Assembly (NCBI RefSeq): GCF_000380185.1
Contig: NZ_KB904758.1
Location: forward strand, 160,710-224,709
Source of the DNA: Thiofilum flexile DSM 14609
GTDB taxonomy: Bacteria > Pseudomonadota > Gammaproteobacteria > Thiotrichales > Thiotrichaceae
Reading direction: 5' to 3'
Length of the DNA: 64,000 nucleotides
Under the pieces are notes generated by a model, which searched no databases, was not told the DNA's origin, and saw only the letters and a program-made list of their open reading frames with translations. The translations under genes were made by a program, and so were the position numbers. Shown in pieces: positions 34,808-44,553 of the stretch. How positions within the stretch are numbered: position 1 is the first letter of the stretch; every line of letters starts with the position of its first letter.

Positions 34808-35725
34808 TTAAAATACAAATATACGCTTAGGTTGCAATGTAATCGTAGCGTTAATTTCACCTAAGCCAATAAACTGTCCCGCCTCATTATAAAGCTTGAT
34901 CAAGGGTTCAGCCGCTTGTTCGCAACGCACTTTTTGCCCTAATTGCACTTTAGCGACTTGTGCCTCGGTCAAGGTAATACTCGGTAAATGTGGTAAAGCG
35001 ACATCCATCGGCAATAAACAAGCATCTAAGGCTTCAAGCCCACCCTGTTCACTTAACTTACGCAACTCATCTAAGCTATAGGTGCGCTGTCCATTAAAGG
35101 GATAGACCTCAACACGATGCAAGGCTGACACATAAGCACCACACCCTAACGCTTGCCCTATATCCTCTACTAAAGTGCGAATATAAGTCCCCTTACTACA
35201 GGCCACATCTAGGGTTAATTGTTGAGCTTCAAAGCTAATCAGCGTCAAATCAGAAATAGTCACACTACGACTAGGCCGCTCCACCTCAATCCCTTGACGT
35301 GCCAACTCATAGAGCTTTTTACCGTCTTTTTTGAGCGCTGAGTACATCGGTGGGACTTGTTGAATCTCACCTCTAAACTGATTGAGCAGAGGCTCTAGGG
35401 TATCTTTGCTCAATAGAGGGACAGTTTGAGGATCGGATAACACACCTTCTTTATCACCCGTAGTACTCACTTGCCCAAGGGTCGCGGTGGTTAAATAGCG
35501 CTTATCTGCATCTAATAGGTAGGCTGATAATTTAGTAGCTTCCCCAAAGCATAAAGGCAACATACCCGATGCTAAAGGATCAAGACTACCAGTGTGTCCG
35601 GCCTTTTCGGCTTTAAAGAGGAAGCGTGCTTGTTGTAGTGCTTGGCTACTCGATAAACCTAAAGGCTTATCGAGCAATAAAATACCTTGCACCGGACGCA
35701 ATGGGGGACGACGGGGATGGCTCAA
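34808..35725 (-). CDS. truB: tRNA pseudouridine-55 synthase TruB
   Basis: This 305-residue enzyme makes pseudouridine 55 in the T-loop of tRNAs. Motifs include GILLLDKPLGLSSSQALQ and the catalytic Asp in AGHTGSLDPLASGMLPLC. CSKGTYIRTLVEDIG and a C-terminal PUA-like part complete it. It starts 7 bases after rbfA. Confidence 0.96.
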   Translation of the reverse strand: MSHPRRPPLRPVQGILLLDKPLGLSSSQALQQARFLFKAEKAGHTGSLDPLASGMLPLCFGEATKLSAYLLDADKRYLTTATLGQVSTTGDKEGVLSDPQTVPLLSKDTLEPLLNQFRGEIQQVPPMYSALKKDGKKLYELARQGIEVERPSRSVTISDLTLISFEAQQLTLDVACSKGTYIRTLVEDIGQALGCGAYVSALHRVEVYPFNGQRTYSLDELRKLSEQGGLEALDACLLPMDVALPHLPSITLTEAQVAKVQLGQKVRCEQAAEPLIKLYNEAGQFIGLGEINATITLQPKRIFVF

Positions 35726-35732
35726 AACTTAA

Positions 35733-36143
35733 CTACTTACTGTCAGTACCTGAATTATCTTTATCTGGCGAACCTTCATCGGCATGGCGATCACTCGCGA
35801 CAGCCTGTTCAATCAGACGGGATAACTCATTACCTTTGGCTTGGGTATCATCGTAGAAAAAGCGCAAGGTGGGCACAGCACGTAATTGCATAGCCCGCCC
35901 GACTTCACGACGTAAAAATCCAGCTGCATGGTTTAAAGCTTCTTCGATGCCCTTGCCTTGTTCAGCTTCTAGGACATCGAACCATACCTTAGCATGCTCT
36001 AGGTCTTTACTTAACGATACATCTAAAATCGATACCATACCCATACTCACACGCGGATCTTTCACCTCATTGCGAATCAGCAAGGCTAATTCGCGTTTGA
36101 GTTGGGCAGCCACGCGCTCAGAGCGTGAAAAACTTGTTTGCAT
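35733..36143 (-). CDS. rbfA: Ribosome-binding factor A
   Basis: This 136-residue 30S maturation factor has a KH-like fold: RVAAQLKRELALLIRNEVKD, VSILDVSLSKDLEHAKVW and RAVPTLRFFYDDT. Its start overlaps the infB stop by one base. The tail is rich in D and S, as is common. Confidence 0.95.
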   Translation of the reverse strand: MQTSFSRSERVAAQLKRELALLIRNEVKDPRVSMGMVSILDVSLSKDLEHAKVWFDVLEAEQGKGIEEALNHAAGFLRREVGRAMQLRAVPTLRFFYDDTQAKGNELSRLIEQAVASDRHADEGSPDKDNSGTDSK

Positions 36144-39031
36144 TAGGCAATTTTCCGAGCTACTTCAATGTTTTCAAAGACCTCAATTTGGTCGCCGACT
36201 TGAACATCGTTATAGTCCTTCACCGCGATACCGCACTCAGTACCCACTTGAACCTCTTTCACATCATCGCGATGACGACGTAATGACTCAAGCTCGCCGG
36301 TAAAGATCACCACATTATTACGTAATACCCGAATCGGACTACCACGACGTACCATACCTTCGGTAACCAAGCATCCCGCAACCTGACCAAAGCCAGACGC
36401 ACGGAACACATTACGTACCTCTGCCAAGCCGATAAAGACTTCGCGTGTTTCAGGTGACAACATGCCGCTCATGGCATCTTTTACGTCATTAATCACATCA
36501 TAAATAATGCTGTAATAACGAATCTCGATATCGGAGTCTTGTGCTGACTTACGTGTAGCCGAATTAGCCCGCACGTTGAAGGCAATCACAATCGCTTTTG
36601 ACGTCAGTGCCATCTCAATATCGTTTTCAGTCAATCCACCTACACCAGAGGCGATGACACGAACTTCAACTTCAGAAGTCGAGAGATTAACCAACTCACT
36701 GCGTAATGCCTCCACGCTGCCTTGAACATCCGCTTTCACGATTAAGTTCAATTGAGCACGCTCAGCAGTACCGGCTTGGATTTGATTGAACATATCCAAT
36801 TTAGCGCTATTTTGTGCCGCAAAACGACTATCACGTTGTTTTTCTTTACGTAATTCAGCGATTTCACGCGCTTTACGCTCATCGGTAACAACCACAGCCT
36901 CATCACCCGCTTTAGGTGCTCCGGTCAAGCCTAATACTGCTACCGGAATAGAAGGCCCTGCTTCTTTCACCGAGCGACCGCGTTCGTCAAACATGGCACG
37001 TACCCGACCATATTCAGAGCCGCACAGTAAAATATCACCCCGGTGTAGCGTACCTTCGCGTACAAGTACAGTTGCAACCGCACCACGACCACGCTCCATA
37101 CTCGCTTCAATCACATGACCTTTAGCAGGAGCATCCACTGCTGCTTTAAGCTCTTGAATCTCAGCAACTAATAGTAAGGTTTCAAGTAAATCATCAACCC
37201 CTTGACCAGATTTAGCAGAAACGCGCACAACTGGCACATCTCCGCCCCACTCTTCGGTCAAGACATTATTTTGCGCTAATTCACTGAGTACTTTCTCTGG
37301 ATCGGCTTGTGGCTTATCGATCTTACTAATCGCTACGACAATAGGGACATTCGCATCGTGAGCATGCTTAATCGCCTCTTTGGTTTGAGGCATAACACCA
37401 TCATCAGCGGCTACGATCAGCACTACGATATCGGTAACCTGTGCTCCCCGCGCCCGCATTTGGCTAAAGGCCGCATGGCCTGGGGTATCGAGGAAAGTAA
37501 CCGTACCGCGCTCAGTTTCCACATGATAGGCACCAATGTGCTGAGTAATGCCGCCTGCTTCACCTGCCGCCACCCGTGTTTTACGGATGTAGTCAAGTAA
37601 AGAGGTTTTACCATGGTCAACGTGACCCATAATGGTCACTACTGGCGGACGTGTAATCTTTTCTGAACTAGCACTCGCGGTCACTTCTGCTAATAGAGAG
37701 GCATCATCCACCTCTTTCATCGCAGTGGCTTTATGTCCTAATTCCTCAGTCACTAAAATCGCCGTGTCTTGGTCAATGGTCTGATTAATCGTGACCATTG
37801 TGCCCATTTTCATCATGGCTTTAATAATATCAGTCGCGCGAATCGCTAATTTTTGAGCTAAATCAGAAATAACAATCGTAGATGGAATTTCAATCTCACG
37901 CACAACCGGAGCTGTGGGGCGTTCAAAGCCATGCTTAGATTCTGCGCGTGCTGGAATATCAGCGCCTCTACGACCTTGTTTCTTGGCACCTTTGCCCTTA
38001 GGCATAGGCATACCGCCTTCCATATCATCACGATCACGTGGATTTTTAGAGCGAATCGGTTTCTTTTCACCCTTCTTCTTATCCACTCTGCCTTCAGTAG
38101 ATTTCTCTGCTTCTTCAGCAACTTTAGGCGGAACAACTTTAGCTAAGACTGGCTCAGCCTCATCCTCGGTAGCTGCCTCAATGGTGCTACGTGGTGCTAA
38201 GGTGGGCTTTGCCTTAGGTTTTGGACGTGAGGGGCGACGTTTTAATGCGGTTGCAGCTTCCTGACGGGCTGCTGCGACTACAGCTTCACGTTGAGCACTT
38301 AAACTGGTAGGTTCACTATCACTCTCGGTACGAGTAGTCTCTGATACTGGAACCTCTGCTTTAGGAGCCGGTTGAGCGTCTACTTCAGGAGCAGCCACTT
38401 CAACGCCTGCTTCAGGCTCTGACTTCGCTACTGGTTGAGCAACTGCCACTTCTATAGGGGTCACTACACTCGGCGCAATATCTTCAACAATCTCTGCTTT
38501 AACCTCAGGTACCACCGCTTGTACGGGTAACTCAGGCTCTTTAGCAACGTCATTCTTAATAGGTGCTGGTTTAGGAGCCATACGCTTACTTTGTAGCTCA
38601 CGGCGCTCTTGTTCAGCACGGCGAATAATTTCTTCGCGCTCTAAACGTACCTTACGTGCAGCCTCTAACTCTTGCGCTTTAGCTGCCGCTACGCTAGAGG
38701 TTCCTGTGTCCTCTTGGTTACGGTTGAGTACTTTTTTACGTCGTACTTCAACATTAACGGTTTTATTTGTATTTTGATTCCGTCCATGTGACGGTTGTGC
38801 ATGGTTAGACTCTTGACTAGCGCGACGCTGTATAGTCATTTTACCAGTGCCTTTTTTAACGGCGTTATCGGGGTTTTGATTCATTTTTTCCAACAGCATT
38901 AATTTTTGCTGATCGGTAATACTATCATCGGGGCCTGTTACACGGATGCCAGCATCTTGTAGGTGGCGTAAGATAACCTCTACAGGAGCTTTAATCATTT
39001 CGGCTAATTTTCTAACAGCTATATCTGACAT
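36143..39031 (-). CDS. infB: Translation initiation factor IF-2
   Basis: This 962-residue GTPase places initiator tRNA on the ribosome. It has an N-terminal IF2_N domain (1-50), a long charged Ala/Lys/Glu linker (60-370), a second IF2_N domain (about 380-435), and a G domain from about 465 with G1 [12 protein letters not shown] and G3 DTPGHAAFS, followed by domains II-IV. Oddity: the G4 motif, normally NKID, reads SKID (Ser569, codon 37325-37327 AGT on the minus strand), one transition from AAT. It is co-transcribed with nusA and rbfA; the initiator tRNA heads the same operon. Confidence 0.97.
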   Translation of the reverse strand: MSDIAVRKLAEMIKAPVEVILRHLQDAGIRVTGPDDSITDQQKLMLLEKMNQNPDNAVKKGTGKMTIQRRASQESNHAQPSHGRNQNTNKTVNVEVRRKKVLNRNQEDTGTSSVAAAKAQELEAARKVRLEREEIIRRAEQERRELQSKRMAPKPAPIKNDVAKEPELPVQAVVPEVKAEIVEDIAPSVVTPIEVAVAQPVAKSEPEAGVEVAAPEVDAQPAPKAEVPVSETTRTESDSEPTSLSAQREAVVAAARQEAATALKRRPSRPKPKAKPTLAPRSTIEAATEDEAEPVLAKVVPPKVAEEAEKSTEGRVDKKKGEKKPIRSKNPRDRDDMEGGMPMPKGKGAKKQGRRGADIPARAESKHGFERPTAPVVREIEIPSTIVISDLAQKLAIRATDIIKAMMKMGTMVTINQTIDQDTAILVTEELGHKATAMKEVDDASLLAEVTASASSEKITRPPVVTIMGHVDHGKTSLLDYIRKTRVAAGEAGGITQHIGAYHVETERGTVTFLDTPGHAAFSQMRARGAQVTDIVVLIVAADDGVMPQTKEAIKHAHDANVPIVVAISKIDKPQADPEKVLSELAQNNVLTEEWGGDVPVVRVSAKSGQGVDDLLETLLLVAEIQELKAAVDAPAKGHVIEASMERGRGAVATVLVREGTLHRGDILLCGSEYGRVRAMFDERGRSVKEAGPSIPVAVLGLTGAPKAGDEAVVVTDERKAREIAELRKEKQRDSRFAAQNSAKLDMFNQIQAGTAERAQLNLIVKADVQGSVEALRSELVNLSTSEVEVRVIASGVGGLTENDIEMALTSKAIVIAFNVRANSATRKSAQDSDIEIRYYSIIYDVINDVKDAMSGMLSPETREVFIGLAEVRNVFRASGFGQVAGCLVTEGMVRRGSPIRVLRNNVVIFTGELESLRRHRDDVKEVQVGTECGIAVKDYNDVQVGDQIEVFENIEVARKIA

Positions 39032-39051
39032 CTATCTATCCTCTCACAGCA

Positions 39052-40539
39052 CTATTGCTGTGCATCCGCGAACCAAGGTGCTCTGGCTGCCATAATTAAA
39101 TCAGCGGCAGCATTCTCATCCAATCCGCTTATTTCCATCAGTTCATCGACTGACTGCTCAGCCAAATCTTCCATGGTACGCACACCGTGCTTAGCCAATT
39201 CATAAGCCAGCTCTTCGGTCATTTGGTTCATATCCAATAAATTACCCGCTGGAAGCGTAGAATCTTGTGCAATGGCTTGGGTTAGTAAGGCATTACGCGC
39301 ACGATCACGTAACTCTTCAACGATTTCTTGATCGAAAGCTTCAATGGCTAAGAACTCATCCAAAGCAACATAGGCCACCTCTTCCAAGGTCGAGAAGCCC
39401 TCATCTACTAGAATCGTAGCGACCTCTTCATCAACATCTAACTTGGATATAAATAACTCTAAAATTGCCCGTTGCTCAGCCGCATTTTTTGCCTCGGCTT
39501 CTTCAACACTCATTACATTCAACGTCCAACCAGTTAGTTCACTAGCAAGACGCACATTTTGCCCACCCTTACCAATCGCTTGAGATAAACGATCTGCGTC
39601 TACCCCAATATCCATGGCTTTATTTTCCTCATCCACCACAATGGACAGGACTTCAGCAGGTGCCATAGCATTCATGACATAAGTGGCAATATCTTCATCC
39701 CACAGGACAATGTCAACTCGCTCTTCATTGAGTTCACGCGTCACTGTCTGAATCCGTGAACCACGCATCCCCACGCAAGCCCCTACTGGGTCGACATTGG
39801 GTAAATTGGTTCGCACCGCGATTTTAGCACGTTGCCCCGGATCACGGGCAGCTCCCATAATCTCAATCATTTCCTGATTAATTTCAGGAACTTCAAGGCG
39901 CATTAATTCTACCAAAAAATTCACATCAGTGCGGCTAACAATAATTTGTGGGCCACGTTGATCTTCACGAATTTCTTTGAGATAACCACGAATCCGCGCA
40001 CTCACTTGCGCACGTTCACGCGGGATCATTTCTTCTTTCGGGATAAACGCCTCAGCATTATCCCCTAAATCCATGACCACGCCTTTATGATCAGCACGTT
40101 TGACCGTACCCATGAGGAGTTGCCCCACACGATTACGATAGCCCGATACTAATTTTTCGCGCTCGGCTTCACGTACTTTAGCAACAATCACTTGCTTAGC
40201 GGTTTGGGCGGCAATACGTCCAAACTCTACGGACTCAATCGGTTCTTCGACATACTCGCCCACCTGAGCCTGTAAGCCACGGTTTTGTGCGTAGCTGATT
40301 AGAATTTGGCGCTCAGGGCTTTCAAATTCAGGATCTTCATCATCGACTACTTGCCAACGGCGAAACGTTTTATAGTCTCCCGTGTTACGGTCTACGGTTA
40401 CACGGACATCCATGTGCATACCAAAGCGTTTACGGGTAGCCATCGCCAAAGCAGTCTCAACTGCTTCAAAAATCAGATCTTTGCCAACATTTTTTTCGTT
40501 TGAAACTGCATCAACAACGTATAGAATTTCTTTACTCAT
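39052..40539 (-). CDS. nusA: Transcription termination/antitermination factor NusA
   Basis: This 495-residue protein has the N-terminal RNA-polymerase-binding domain (1-130), an S1 domain (about 135-200), two KH domains (ARDPGQRAKIAV and VGACVGMRGSRIQTV, then AIGKGGQNVRLASELTG) and two C-terminal acidic helix-hairpin repeats of the gammaproteobacterial type. It overlaps rimP by 8 bases. Confidence 0.97.
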   Translation of the reverse strand: MSKEILYVVDAVSNEKNVGKDLIFEAVETALAMATRKRFGMHMDVRVTVDRNTGDYKTFRRWQVVDDEDPEFESPERQILISYAQNRGLQAQVGEYVEEPIESVEFGRIAAQTAKQVIVAKVREAEREKLVSGYRNRVGQLLMGTVKRADHKGVVMDLGDNAEAFIPKEEMIPRERAQVSARIRGYLKEIREDQRGPQIIVSRTDVNFLVELMRLEVPEINQEMIEIMGAARDPGQRAKIAVRTNLPNVDPVGACVGMRGSRIQTVTRELNEERVDIVLWDEDIATYVMNAMAPAEVLSIVVDEENKAMDIGVDADRLSQAIGKGGQNVRLASELTGWTLNVMSVEEAEAKNAAEQRAILELFISKLDVDEEVATILVDEGFSTLEEVAYVALDEFLAIEAFDQEIVEELRDRARNALLTQAIAQDSTLPAGNLLDMNQMTEELAYELAKHGVRTMEDLAEQSVDELMEISGLDENAAADLIMAARAPWFADAQQ

Positions 40540-41017
40540 GTGTACGTTTACCCTTACCCTTTGGCTGAGCTTTCATTTCATATACCAGCCGCCCACGATC
40601 AATCACATCGTAGGGAATGACATAGCGATTACCTTCGACTTCGACAGTAACAGCCGTCATATCACATTGCTCTAAAATCCCCACAAAATTACGTCGCCCC
40701 TCGATGGGAGTGCGGGTACGAATTTTTAACTTTTCACCAATGTAGGAAGCATAATGCTCCGGTATGAATAACACTCGATCAACACCCGGAGAAGAGACTT
40801 CAAGAATATAAGCAACCGGAATAATATCCTCAACATCTAAAGCAGCGCCTAGTTGTAGGCTCACTTTAGAGCAATCATCCACCGTAATACCCTGCTCGGC
40901 ATCAATAAAAACCCGTAGCAATGCACTTTCTTGGTGAGCACGATATTCATACCCCCACAGAATATAACCAAGGCCGGTAATAGTGGCCTCAATCAGAGCA
41001 TCTAAACGTTTTTGCAT
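40532..41017 (-). CDS. rimP: Ribosome maturation factor RimP
   Basis: This is 161 residues from the ATG at 41017; the open frame continues upstream through the tRNA gene and cannot be coding there. It has the RimP N-domain (LDALIEATITGLGYILWGYEY), the conserved YILEVSSPGVDR and an Sm-like C-domain (VEVEGNRYVIPYDVI). It assists 30S assembly. Confidence 0.95.
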   Translation of the reverse strand: MQKRLDALIEATITGLGYILWGYEYRAHQESALLRVFIDAEQGITVDDCSKVSLQLGAALDVEDIIPVAYILEVSSPGVDRVLFIPEHYASYIGEKLKIRTRTPIEGRRNFVGILEQCDMTAVTVEVEGNRYVIPYDVIDRGRLVYEMKAQPKGKGKRTHE

Positions 41018-41051
41018 AGTTGGCGGTGTTCTCTTGACTGGAGGTAATAAA

Positions 41052-41072
41052 AAAGCCCCATAAAGGGGCTTT
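41052..41072 (-). terminator. Terminator/attenuator between the initiator tRNA and rimP
   Basis: The 8-bp stem AAAGCCCC/GGGGCTTT with loop ATAAA runs, on the minus strand, into TTTTTTATT. It lies 11 bases after the tRNA CCA end, so it should release most tRNA transcripts, with read-through feeding rimP-nusA-infB. Confidence 0.8.
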
Positions 41073-41083
41073 CTTCTTAGATT

Positions 41084-41160
41084 TGGTAGCGGGGGCAGGA
41101 TTTGAACCTGCGACCTTCGGGTTATGAGCCCGACGAGCTGCCAGACTGCTCCACCCCGCA
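41084..41160 (-). tRNA. metY: Initiator tRNA-fMet (anticodon CAU)
   Basis: This 77-nt tRNA has anticodon CAT in the loop GGGCTCATAACCC, with the three G:C pairs of the anticodon stem that mark initiators. The acceptor stem GCGGGG/CCCCGC has an unpaired first position (U1 opposite U72; E. coli has C1:A72), the other initiator hallmark. CCA is encoded. Its place at the head of rimP-nusA-infB matches metY of E. coli. Confidence 0.95.
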
Positions 41161-41172
41161 TCTGAGGTTGTG

Positions 41173-41202
41173 AATACTATAGCAGTTTTTTAGGGAGTGC
41201 AA
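41173..41202 (-). promoter_or_regulatory. Probable promoter of the tRNA-fMet-rimP-nusA-infB operon
   Basis: On the minus strand, TTGCAC (41197-41202) is followed by TATAGTAT. Read as TATAGT the spacing is 15 bases; read as TAGTAT (41173-41178) it is 18. Either would start transcription a few bases before the tRNA. An A/T-rich tract with several A/T runs (about 41203-41240) lies upstream, as in UP elements. Confidence 0.5.
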
Positions 41203-41267
41203 GTGCTTTAATAAAAAAAGCTAAAAAAGTTTAGTTCTCAACTAATCCGCTCACTCCTACCCTATCC

Positions 41268-41558
41268 TTAGCGTATGTAACGATAAATAAATCCCGGTAC
41301 TGCAAACACCGCAAAGAGGAAAATAGTCACAGCATAAAACTCCCAATCCTGAGCTTGTACATTGCCCATCACCCGCTGCTCTAGCGCATACCCTAGGCCT
41401 CCAGCGACTAGATAAAGCATTAACCACTCCGCCAGACGTACCCAAGCGGATTTTTTTGTACACTCTAGAATAAAGAAGCAGCGTTGATTTAACCAAGGTA
41501 GATTAGCTAATACACCCACTACCACTAAAAATACGATTTGATAAGATAAAGTTGTCAT
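41268..41558 (-). CDS. DUF2818 family membrane protein at the end of the nuo operon
   Basis: This 96-residue protein has three hydrophobic segments (about 5-22, 42-60, 74-92) and the family's NLPWLNQRCFF near the start. DUF2818 genes typically follow nuoN, above all in betaproteobacteria. It overlaps nuoN by ATGA, so it is translationally coupled to complex I, but a role in the complex is unproven. Confidence 0.82.
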   Translation of the reverse strand: MTTLSYQIVFLVVVGVLANLPWLNQRCFFILECTKKSAWVRLAEWLMLYLVAGGLGYALEQRVMGNVQAQDWEFYAVTIFLFAVFAVPGFIYRYIR

Positions 41559-43000
41559 AATAAATGTTTAGCATCCAAGGCTCTGACACACACTGTCATA
41601 AGAAAACTCGGCATTAGACCTATAACGAGTACCCAAACCCCGTTTAAACTTAAAGTTAGTCCAAACTCCAGATCCCACTTCAAGGGGGTGGAATCATCCG
41701 GCTCATCAAAATACATCATTTTAATGGCTCTTAGGTAGTAAAAGGCACCAATCACCGACATGATCACCATGCCCACTGCTAAGACTAGATGACCAGCTTG
41801 TAGCACGGCATTAATCACTAAGAGCTTAGCGTGAAAGCCTGCCAAAGGCGGAATACCTGCCATAGAAAACAGTAGTAAGAGCATCATAAAGGCAAACCAA
41901 GGGCTACGCTTATTTAAGCCCTTGAGGTCGTACAGCGTTTCAGCATCAATCCCCGCTTGACCTAATAGGATTAAAACCCCAAACCCACCCACACTCATGA
42001 CGACATAGACCAATGCATAAAACAAAGCCGCACTATTGCCATCCATGGTTTGAGTAGAGATCCCTAATAAGATAAAGCCCATATGGGCAATTGCAGAATA
42101 CGCCAGCATGCGTTTGAGATTCATTTGGGCAATCGCTACTAGATTACCTAACATAATCGATAACATGCCCAATACCATTAAAATCTGCGCCCAGTCGGAG
42201 GTGATATTACCCAAGCCGCTCACTAATAAGCGTACTAATAAAGCCAGCGTAGCCAGTTTCGGAATACTCGCAATCAGTGCGGTTACGGCTGTTGGTGCGC
42301 CTTGATACACATCCGGCACCCACATATGAAAAGGTACTACACCTAATTTAAAGCCCAAGCCAGCAATTAAAAACACCAACGCCAATAGCAAAGGAACCGT
42401 CTCGGCACTGCCCTCATGACTTAATATCTCAGCAATCGCTAATAGCTCTAATGAGCCAGTTAAGCCATATAAAATAGAAATACCATACAGCAACATACCT
42501 GAGGCCAACGCCCCTAAGATAAAGTATTTCATGGCTGCTTCAGTCGCCCGACTATCATCACGCAAGAGCGACACTAGGGCATATAAGGATAAAGACATTA
42601 ACTCTAGCCCTAAATACAACACGATTAAATGGGTACTAGACACCATTAGCATCATGCCTAGTACAGTAAATAGGACTAAGACATAAAACTCACCCGGAGC
42701 CTCTTGATGATCCGACCAATACTTACGCCCATACACTACAATCACACAGGTGAGTAATAAGGCCATGACCTTCAGTAAGCTCGACAGATAGTCGTGCATA
42801 TACATATCGCCGACTACTTGCCGCGCAGGCCCATCAGCAAAATTACCATAAACCAATAAAGCGGCGGCTAATAAGGCGGCTTGAGTCAACATATAGGTCA
42901 AGATCCGACTATGTTGCCTGAGGAATAAATCCACTAATAACACCACCAAAGCGGCAACCAACATAAAAATTTCAGGCAGCGCAAAACCAATACCATTCAT
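41555..43000 (-). CDS. nuoN: NADH-quinone oxidoreductase subunit N
   Basis: This is 481 residues from the ATG at 43000, which overlaps the nuoM stop by one base; a longer open frame runs back into nuoM. It is an antiporter-like proton-pumping subunit of complex I with about 14 helices. Characteristic segments are YLGLELMSLSLYALV, the lysine-bearing GLGFKLGVVPFHMWVPDVY and KRMLAYSAIAHMGFILLG. Confidence 0.95.
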   Translation of the reverse strand: MNGIGFALPEIFMLVAALVVLLVDLFLRQHSRILTYMLTQAALLAAALLVYGNFADGPARQVVGDMYMHDYLSSLLKVMALLLTCVIVVYGRKYWSDHQEAPGEFYVLVLFTVLGMMLMVSSTHLIVLYLGLELMSLSLYALVSLLRDDSRATEAAMKYFILGALASGMLLYGISILYGLTGSLELLAIAEILSHEGSAETVPLLLALVFLIAGLGFKLGVVPFHMWVPDVYQGAPTAVTALIASIPKLATLALLVRLLVSGLGNITSDWAQILMVLGMLSIMLGNLVAIAQMNLKRMLAYSAIAHMGFILLGISTQTMDGNSAALFYALVYVVMSVGGFGVLILLGQAGIDAETLYDLKGLNKRSPWFAFMMLLLLFSMAGIPPLAGFHAKLLVINAVLQAGHLVLAVGMVIMSVIGAFYYLRAIKMMYFDEPDDSTPLKWDLEFGLTLSLNGVWVLVIGLMPSFLMTVCVRALDAKHLL

Positions 43001-44529
43001 TACTGTACTCCCTGCCCTTTTAACTCGACCGCCGCACGAATATGTTGAATCAAGTGATCTAGTGAAGCATTCATTATATCCATTAAGGGGGCAGGCCATA
43101 GCCCTAAGACTAAGACCGCTACCGCTAAGCCCCCCAACATTAACATTTCCCGCCGACTCAAATCGTCCAGCTTATCCACTTCAGCATGTGTGACCTCTCC
43201 CCAAATCACCCGCTTTACTAGCCATAAATTATAAGCGGCTCCAATCACTAAAGTGAGCGAAGCTGTTAAGGCCACTAATATTGAGGTTGTCCAAGCCACC
43301 GATGCTGTAATCACTAAAAACTCACCTACAAACCCCGAAGTCCCCGGTAACGCCGCATTCGCCATGGCAAAAAACACAAAGAAAGTCGCCAGCCACGGCA
43401 TACGATTTACCACACCACCATAGGCTTTTATCTCGCGCGTGTGCATACGGTCATACAAGACCCCAATACACAAAAACATCGCGGCAGAAATAAAACCATG
43501 CGACACCATTTGCACCATCGCCCCTTGTAAGGCCACGATGGGAATATCAGCGTCCCCTCCACTCCCCACCAACCAATGCACCATAAAAAAGCCTAAGGTT
43601 ACAAAGCCCATATGGGCAATAGAGGAGTAGGCAATAAGCTTTTTCATATCTGTTTGTACTAAAGCCACAAAACCGATATACACAATAGCAATAAGCGACA
43701 GCACCATAGGCACCCAGTAATACATACTCACGGCATCGCTTAATAGCGGTAATACAAAACGAATAATGGCATAGCCCCCTACCTTTAAAGTAATCGCCGC
43801 TAAAATCACCGAACCTGCCGTAGGAGCTTCCACATGTGCATCCGGTAGCCACGTATGCACAGGCCACATGGGAATTTTGACCCCAAAGGCTAAGAGTAAA
43901 GCAAAGAAAATGAGTGCCTGAGCATCCTGACCTACCGGGTGCCGATATAAATCTTGTAAGGCGAAACTGCCATTAGCATGCTGGTATAAATAAATCAGGC
44001 TGATAAAGAAAAATACCGAGCCAAAAAAAGTATAGAGGAAAAACTTAATGGTGGCATAAACCCGCTTTGGCCCACCCCATACCCCTATAATAATGAATAA
44101 CGGAATGAGCATAGCTTCAAAGAAAATATAAAAGAGCATGGCGTCTTGTGCTAAAAATACCCCATTTACAACACCCTCCATTATCACAAAAGCAGCAAAG
44201 AATTGTGCGGGCTGCCTTTTATTTTCCCAACCACTACCTATGGCAAACAAGGTAATAAAGGTATTGAGTAATACTAAAGGTAATGCAATACCATCTACCC
44301 CTAGGTAATAATCAATTTTAATACCCGCAATATCAATCCAGTTAACACGCTCTACCCACTGCAAACTAGCACTTGAGCCATCGAAAAATAATAATAAAAA
44401 CAAACTTAGTACAAAGGTCACAGCCGCTATGCCCAAAGCAGCCCAATGTAACCAAGGACGGTTATTGAGGATTAATAGTCCCGCACCTGCAATAATAGGT
44501 AGCCATACTAACCAACTTAACATATCCAT
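43000..44529 (-). CDS. nuoM: NADH-quinone oxidoreductase subunit M
   Basis: This 509-residue antiporter-like membrane subunit contains FFEAMLIPLFIIIGVWGG, the pumping-channel lysine region FGVKIPMWPVHTWLPDAHVE and KKLIAYSSIAHMGFVTLG. It is adjacent to nuoN with a one-base overlap and follows nuoL by 24 bases. Confidence 0.97.
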   Translation of the reverse strand: MDMLSWLVWLPIIAGAGLLILNNRPWLHWAALGIAAVTFVLSLFLLLFFDGSSASLQWVERVNWIDIAGIKIDYYLGVDGIALPLVLLNTFITLFAIGSGWENKRQPAQFFAAFVIMEGVVNGVFLAQDAMLFYIFFEAMLIPLFIIIGVWGGPKRVYATIKFFLYTFFGSVFFFISLIYLYQHANGSFALQDLYRHPVGQDAQALIFFALLLAFGVKIPMWPVHTWLPDAHVEAPTAGSVILAAITLKVGGYAIIRFVLPLLSDAVSMYYWVPMVLSLIAIVYIGFVALVQTDMKKLIAYSSIAHMGFVTLGFFMVHWLVGSGGDADIPIVALQGAMVQMVSHGFISAAMFLCIGVLYDRMHTREIKAYGGVVNRMPWLATFFVFFAMANAALPGTSGFVGEFLVITASVAWTTSILVALTASLTLVIGAAYNLWLVKRVIWGEVTHAEVDKLDDLSRREMLMLGGLAVAVLVLGLWPAPLMDIMNASLDHLIQHIRAAVELKGQGVQ

Positions 44530-44553
44530 TTCCTCATGGTTGGAGTACCTCGA

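Noticed and set aside
37307..38264. Open frames on both strands inside infB
   Set aside because: They are shadows of the repetitive, Ala/Lys/Glu-rich IF-2 linker and G domain.
41018..41161. Upstream extension of the rimP reading frame
   Set aside because: It runs through the terminator and the tRNA-fMet gene; the ATG at 41017 gives a normal-length RimP.
43001..43099. Upstream extension of the nuoN frame
   Set aside because: It overlaps the end of nuoM in another frame; the ATG at 43000 matches the usual NuoN N-terminus.
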